From: Ruminococcaceae bacterium UBA3451 | Lineage (GTDB): Bacteria; Bacillota; Clostridia; Oscillospirales; Acutalibacteraceae | DNA: 8,552 nucleotides | Assembly: GCA_002378845.1 (NCBI GenBank) | Contig: DFRY01000038.1 | Coordinates: 34,465-43,016, forward strand | Reading direction: 5' to 3' | Shown here: positions 5,649-8,552 of the stretch, piece by piece | Numbering within the stretch: the stretch's first letter is position 1 | Layout: every line of letters begins with the position of its first letter | Position numbers and translations under genes: made by a program | Notes under the pieces: model-generated | Databases searched by the model: none | Seen by the model: only the letters and a program-made list of their open reading frames with translations | What the model was told of the DNA's origin: nothing

Positions 5649-6114
5649 CGGCAGTTACCTCCATTTGAATTCCCAACGCTTTTTCAAGATGCTCCGCCGC
5701 TTTCGCACAGTCGGCATCATATCCTTTTGCCAGTATTACAACAACCTTGTTAATTGATATGCTGCCATCTTCGTTTGTATTAATAATCGCATTAACATTT
5801 TCACATTTTATATTCAGATTATTTAATTCTGTGATTACCAGATTCCGTATGCTTTGCTGTGCGGCATCGTTCATTTGGTTTTTGACCGTGGTTTCCAGTT
5901 GGGAATTTACCGGAGTTTGTTCGCTTGCCTGCAAATCGACACTGATTTGCGGAACTACTCTGGAAAGGGGCTGGATCATTGCGCAAATTACGAACGCTCC
6001 GATGATAAATTTGACCATGCGCTCCATCGAACCGTTCGGTACAAGTGTTTGCAGCAAGGTCGCGGCAAGCGCCGCCATACAGATTGCCGCAGACCACTCT
6101 TTTACTCCGTTCAT
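5632..6114 (-). CDS. spoIIIAF: Stage III sporulation protein AF
   Basis: SpoIIIAF is a small membrane protein of the SpoIIIA-SpoIIQ complex; its soluble domain resembles ring-building folds of secretion systems. I take the start as the ATG at 6114, which overlaps the spoIIIAE stop as ATGA and has a strong GGGGGAG ribosome binding site. This gives 160 residues. Two membrane helices are visible: about 7-25 (WSAAICMAALAATLLQTLV) and about 35-50 (KFIIGAFVICAMIQPL). They are followed by a soluble domain with an alpha-helical part (VKNQMNDAAQQSIRNLV) and a beta strand with SINKVVVILAKGY. The open frame reaches back to 6174, but the added residues are out-of-frame spoIIIAE sequence. Length and topology are usual for the family, although sequence conservation is low. 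Confidence 0.93.
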   Translation of the reverse strand: MNGVKEWSAAICMAALAATLLQTLVPNGSMERMVKFIIGAFVICAMIQPLSRVVPQISVDLQASEQTPVNSQLETTVKNQMNDAAQQSIRNLVITELNNLNIKCENVNAIINTNEDGSISINKVVVILAKGYDADCAKAAEHLEKALGIQMEVTADEGKR

Positions 6115-7259
6115 GTCACTCCCCCTACCACAAGCATAACCACGGTGGAAACCGTAAGGATTGCCATACAGCACAGAATCAGACTGAGCATGGTCTCAAG
6201 CACAGTTACTACCGCTTTTAATACAGATGTGATTTCTTTCTGGTCAAAAACGCTGCTCACACCCGCGCATACATTCATTGTAAGAAGCCAAATAATACAT
6301 TGAATAATAATCGGAAGAAATATAAATATACCGGCAAGAAGCCCAAATGCGCTCACACCGGACTTTAGCATTTTCACACAGCCGTTGATGGTAGTCAGCG
6401 CGTCCCCCAGCGCGCTTCCGACAATTGGGACAAAGCTGCTCACCAAAAATTTAGCTGCCTTTGATCCGGTGCTGTCCACCGCAGTGGAGACAATGCTGTG
6501 CATGGTCAGCAAACCGGCAAAAACCGTCATACAAAAGCCCAAAATCCATTTCACCGCTTTATTGAATGCATCGCACAACCCGCTTAGGTTTATGCCCGGG
6601 GAAACCGCTGCTACGATGGAAAGAGCCAGGAAAATATTCATCATTGGCACAATAACGTTCGCGGAAAGCAGTGAAATAACATTTCCGACCGCCACCATAA
6701 GTAAATTATAGGACCCTGCGGCAACGGGCTGGCCGGCCGCGATCATAATTCCGACCAGTACCGGTACGCAGGCAAGCAGGAACCCTGCCGCCGCCTTGAT
6801 CACTTCCGCCGCATTTGCAATGCAGTAAACAATCGGCTGAATTACGATAGTGCAAATACACAGGGTACCGACCATACCGATTACCCCGCCGACCGGCCTG
6901 TCACCAAAAGACAGTTTCATTCCGTTTAAAAGCGAGCAAAGCAGTAAAATTGCCAAAACGGAAACCGCTGCTTTCAGCGGTTCCGTTGTTTTTCCTCCGA
7001 CGATGGAAAGGATTTGGCTGAACAGATTCTCCGGCGTGATTGAGGTAATTTTTTTCCAGTCCGTTCCCTCTATCCCCAGGTTTTCCAGCGCCTTTCGCGT
7101 GTCGTTCGGAAGATGGTCCGGCAAATCATCCGCCCCGCTCTGCTTAAACTGCTGATTATAATAATCCTCAAGATCCGTTTGCTGTTGTGCAGCGAAGGCA
7201 GTCAGCGGAAAAGCAAAAATAAGAACAACGAAAACGAAAAAACAGATTATTTTTTTCAT
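6111..7259 (-). CDS. spoIIIAE: Stage III sporulation protein AE
   Basis: SpoIIIAE is the largest membrane subunit of the SpoIIIA complex, thought to form part of the transport channel. The 382-residue protein begins with a clear signal peptide (KK, a hydrophobic core, and LTAFA/AQQ with predicted cleavage after about residue 23). An acidic outside domain covers about 24-90. About seven or eight hydrophobic segments follow (roughly 97-113, 123-147, 157-175, 184-205, 206-221, 236-253, 303-328, 349-377). Conserved family stretches include GGKTTEPLKAAVSVLA and FVPIVGSALGDALTTINGC. The ATG at 7259 begins 1 nt after the spoIIIAD stop; GGTAG about 9 nt upstream is a weak ribosome binding site. A TTG four codons upstream overlaps spoIIIAD and is less likely, since it would put extra residues ahead of the signal peptide. 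Confidence 0.96.
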   Translation of the reverse strand: MKKIICFFVFVVLIFAFPLTAFAAQQQTDLEDYYNQQFKQSGADDLPDHLPNDTRKALENLGIEGTDWKKITSITPENLFSQILSIVGGKTTEPLKAAVSVLAILLLCSLLNGMKLSFGDRPVGGVIGMVGTLCICTIVIQPIVYCIANAAEVIKAAAGFLLACVPVLVGIMIAAGQPVAAGSYNLLMVAVGNVISLLSANVIVPMMNIFLALSIVAAVSPGINLSGLCDAFNKAVKWILGFCMTVFAGLLTMHSIVSTAVDSTGSKAAKFLVSSFVPIVGSALGDALTTINGCVKMLKSGVSAFGLLAGIFIFLPIIIQCIIWLLTMNVCAGVSSVFDQKEITSVLKAVVTVLETMLSLILCCMAILTVSTVVMLVVGGVT

Positions 7260-7260
7260 A

Positions 7261-7650
7261 TCAGCTACCAATCAGACCCACTGCCGTACTGGCAATGCTT
7301 TCAAAAAGCGGCAGCGACAATATCACTATTCCGATTTTTCCTGCCAGTTCCACCTTGGAAGCCAGCGCACTTTCCCCCGCGTCGCGGCAGGAGTCCGCCG
7401 CAAACTGCGTTAAAAAGCAGATTCCCAAAGCTTTAAACAAGATGGAAGCATACTCTGCGGAAAGCCCTGTGGCGGAAAGCAAGGTATTGATTTGTGAAAT
7501 GGCAGGGCCTATGTCGGCAAAGATTGCAACCAGAATAAAAACTCCTGCAGCTATGCTGATTATGATGGAATATTCCTGATGATATTTTTTCATCATTACA
7601 GCCAGAATGGCCGCAATGATTGCGATTCCCGCAATTGCAACGATATTCAT
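7261..7650 (-). CDS. spoIIIAD: Stage III sporulation protein AD
   Basis: SpoIIIAD is a small polytopic membrane protein of the SpoIIIA complex and is related in sequence to SpoIIIAC. The 129 residues match the family. Hydrophobic segments lie at about 3-20 (VAIAGIAIIAAILAVMM), 28-48, 68-85 and 103-126. The motif KALGICFLTQFAADSCRDAGESALASKVELAGK (about 73-105) is the best conserved part of the family. ATG at 7650 follows the spoIIIAC stop by 3 nt. Only a weak GGA lies about 10 nt upstream, so translation is probably coupled to spoIIIAC. Confidence 0.96.
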   Translation of the reverse strand: MNIVAIAGIAIIAAILAVMMKKYHQEYSIIISIAAGVFILVAIFADIGPAISQINTLLSATGLSAEYASILFKALGICFLTQFAADSCRDAGESALASKVELAGKIGIVILSLPLFESIASTAVGLIGS

Positions 7651-7653
7651 AGC

Positions 7654-7848
7654 TTATAATCCAAAAATGGATTTGATCGACTTAAAAAGAGTGTCGATTT
7701 GCTGAATAATCATCATAAGCACCACGATCAGTCCCGCAAGGTTCGTCATCATGGCCTGTTCTTCCCGCCCGGAACGAATCAAAAGCTGATTCAGCACCGC
7801 TACGATAATTACGATTGCGGCAATCTTAAAGATTAAGTCTACATCCAT
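7654..7848 (-). CDS. spoIIIAC: Stage III sporulation protein AC
   Basis: SpoIIIAC is a 64-residue protein with two membrane helices in the mother-cell-side SpoIIIA complex. It begins MDVDLIFKIAAIVIIVAVLNQLL (first helix) and has the conserved short loop SGREEQAMM, then LAGLIVVLMMIIQQIDTLF (second helix) and a short tail. Length is as expected for the family (about 63-68 residues). The ATG at 7848 has a strong GGAGG ribosome binding site 7 nt upstream. The open frame continues upstream through the end of spoIIIAB, but that part has no family resemblance. A 16-nt gap separates it from spoIIIAB. Confidence 0.95.
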   Translation of the reverse strand: MDVDLIFKIAAIVIIVAVLNQLLIRSGREEQAMMTNLAGLIVVLMMIIQQIDTLFKSIKSIFGL

Positions 7849-7864
7849 TTTAATTCCTCCATTT

Positions 7865-8362
7865 TCAGCACAGCACAAGCGCTGCCGCCATTCCGGAAAA
7901 TACACCGAGAGTCTGATACAGTCTGGATTTCCGATTTTTCTCTTCCCGTGCGTTTTTCAGATTGCTGCCAATCAGTTCCGAGTACAGCGCACAATGGGAC
8001 AACTGCCCGTCCACATCGCTTGCACCAAAACTTTGTCCAAATCCGCGAAGCAGCTCAATGTCTGCTGCAAGAAGTCCCCTTCCTTTTGTACCGGCTTTTA
8101 CGCTTTGCTCCCATGCCGCTGCAAACGGCTCACTCTGACTGCAATTTGCCGCACACATTCGCAAAAAGTCCATTTCCCCGCCATGTCGCTGCACAATTTG
8201 TTCCACAGGAAGTGCAGCAAAACGAATCTCTGTCTGGGCTGCAGACAAAAAACGAAGGAATGCTTCCAGCTGCTCGACCCGGTCGGCCAGTCTATGCGAC
8301 TCCATATATCCCGCCAGCGTTCCCGCCGCAATCAGAATCAATGCCCCAACCAATTTTAGCAA
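7865..8362 (-). CDS. spoIIIAB: Stage III sporulation protein AB
   Basis: SpoIIIAB is a membrane protein with a helical cytoplasmic domain that resembles the inner-membrane platform proteins of type II secretion and pilus systems. It is presumed to work with the SpoIIIAA ATPase. With the TTG start at 8362 the protein has 165 residues, close to the roughly 171 of Bacillus subtilis. An N-terminal membrane helix spans about 3-20, a helical domain contains LEAFLRFLSAAQTEIRFAALPV and FGQSFGASDVDGQ, and a C-terminal helix is LGVFSGMAAALVLC. I prefer TTG because the next residues, LKLVGA, match the MLKLLGA start of the Bacillus protein, and AGGTGA lies 5 nt before it. A GTG at 8371 would add three residues, but it is embedded in that ribosome binding site. 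The 5' end overlaps spoIIIAA by about 71 nt. Confidence 0.92.
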   Translation of the reverse strand: MLKLVGALILIAAGTLAGYMESHRLADRVEQLEAFLRFLSAAQTEIRFAALPVEQIVQRHGGEMDFLRMCAANCSQSEPFAAAWEQSVKAGTKGRGLLAADIELLRGFGQSFGASDVDGQLSHCALYSELIGSNLKNAREEKNRKSRLYQTLGVFSGMAAALVLC

Positions 8363-8552
8363 GCAAATCACCTACTTTATAAATCCCTGTAATTTTTCCG
8401 GGATGGTCGTGTCCGTTTAGCATGGCAACGCTGCCAAACGCGCCTGTTTTAAGCAATGCCGCGGCCTGCTCCCTTTTCAGCAATTCTTCAATGCTGCCGG
8501 CATGGATACTGGTAATCATACTTACCCCCGCATTCAGGCACTGCGTTACGGC
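8292..8552 (-). CDS. spoIIIAA: Stage III sporulation protein AA, C-terminal end (partial)
   Basis: SpoIIIAA is a cytoplasmic AAA-type ATPase related to type II/IV secretion ATPases that powers the SpoIIIA complex. Only the last 86 codons are present; the Walker motifs lie outside the window. The visible part reads AVTQCLNAGVSMITSIHAGSIEELLKR. It contains the conserved T-x-HA/G-S segment of the family, then the usual C-terminal region ending near GKITGIYKVGDLL. After that the frame stays open for about 23 codons through the start of spoIIIAB, adding a tail (about KIGWGIDSDCGGNAGG onward) that reads spoIIIAB out of frame. This tail does not look like typical SpoIIIAA. A lost stop codon after GDLL is the simplest explanation. 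The call rests on the fragment plus its place directly upstream of spoIIIAB. Confidence 0.9.
   Translation of the reverse strand, partial: AVTQCLNAGVSMITSIHAGSIEELLKREQAAALLKTGAFGSVAMLNGHDHPGKITGIYKVGDLLAKIGWGIDSDCGGNAGGIYGVA

Noticed and set aside
6115..6174. 20-residue N-terminal extension of SpoIIIAF
   Set aside because: It is out-of-frame spoIIIAE sequence; the ATGA overlap start has a much better ribosome binding site.

Overview
The window is a tightly packed stretch of a spore-forming Firmicute chromosome, probably class Clostridia. Every gene lies on the minus strand, so transcription runs from the right edge to the left edge. Most of an eight-gene spoIIIA operon proves the sporulation capacity. 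The likely family, Oscillospiraceae/Ruminococcaceae, is an inference from gene order: a TsaD-like gene sits between nusB and xseA, and accB, accC, an asp23-type gene and folD are all absent between spoIIIAH and xseA.

Reading in the direction of transcription, positions 8552-4446 hold spoIIIAA (3' end only), AB, AC, AD, AE, AF, AG and AH. These encode the mother-cell half of the feeding-tube or secretion complex that links mother cell and forespore: an ATPase, small membrane proteins, the large AE membrane protein and the ring-forming AG and AH. Positions 4445-4246 are intergenic and hold a sigma-A-like promoter followed by an intrinsic terminator. Positions 4245-1468 (on to 588) hold a housekeeping operon: nusB (transcription antitermination), a TsaD/Kae1-like paralog, xseA and xseB (exonuclease VII) and ispA (farnesyl diphosphate synthase). 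Positions 587-445 hold a near-consensus promoter and a structured leader. They precede rplU (ribosomal protein L21) and prp, the cysteine protease that matures L27. Prp is cut by the left edge; rpmA would be expected next.

The genes are translationally coupled almost throughout. Three housekeeping junctions (nusB/TsaD-like, xseA/xseB, xseB/ispA) each overlap by exactly 8 nt with the pattern ATGANTRA. The spoIIIA junctions overlap or are separated by 1-24 nt.

I found no mobile element, CRISPR array, tRNA or rRNA, and no plausible plus-strand gene. The main points for a second look are the terminator lying downstream of the nusB promoter (possible attenuation, with a 15-codon leader ORF across it), the hairpin that encloses the rplU ribosome binding site, the long spoIIIAA/spoIIIAB overlap with a probable TTG start for spoIIIAB, the divergent TsaD paralog, and a Prp with a shortened loop between its catalytic residues.
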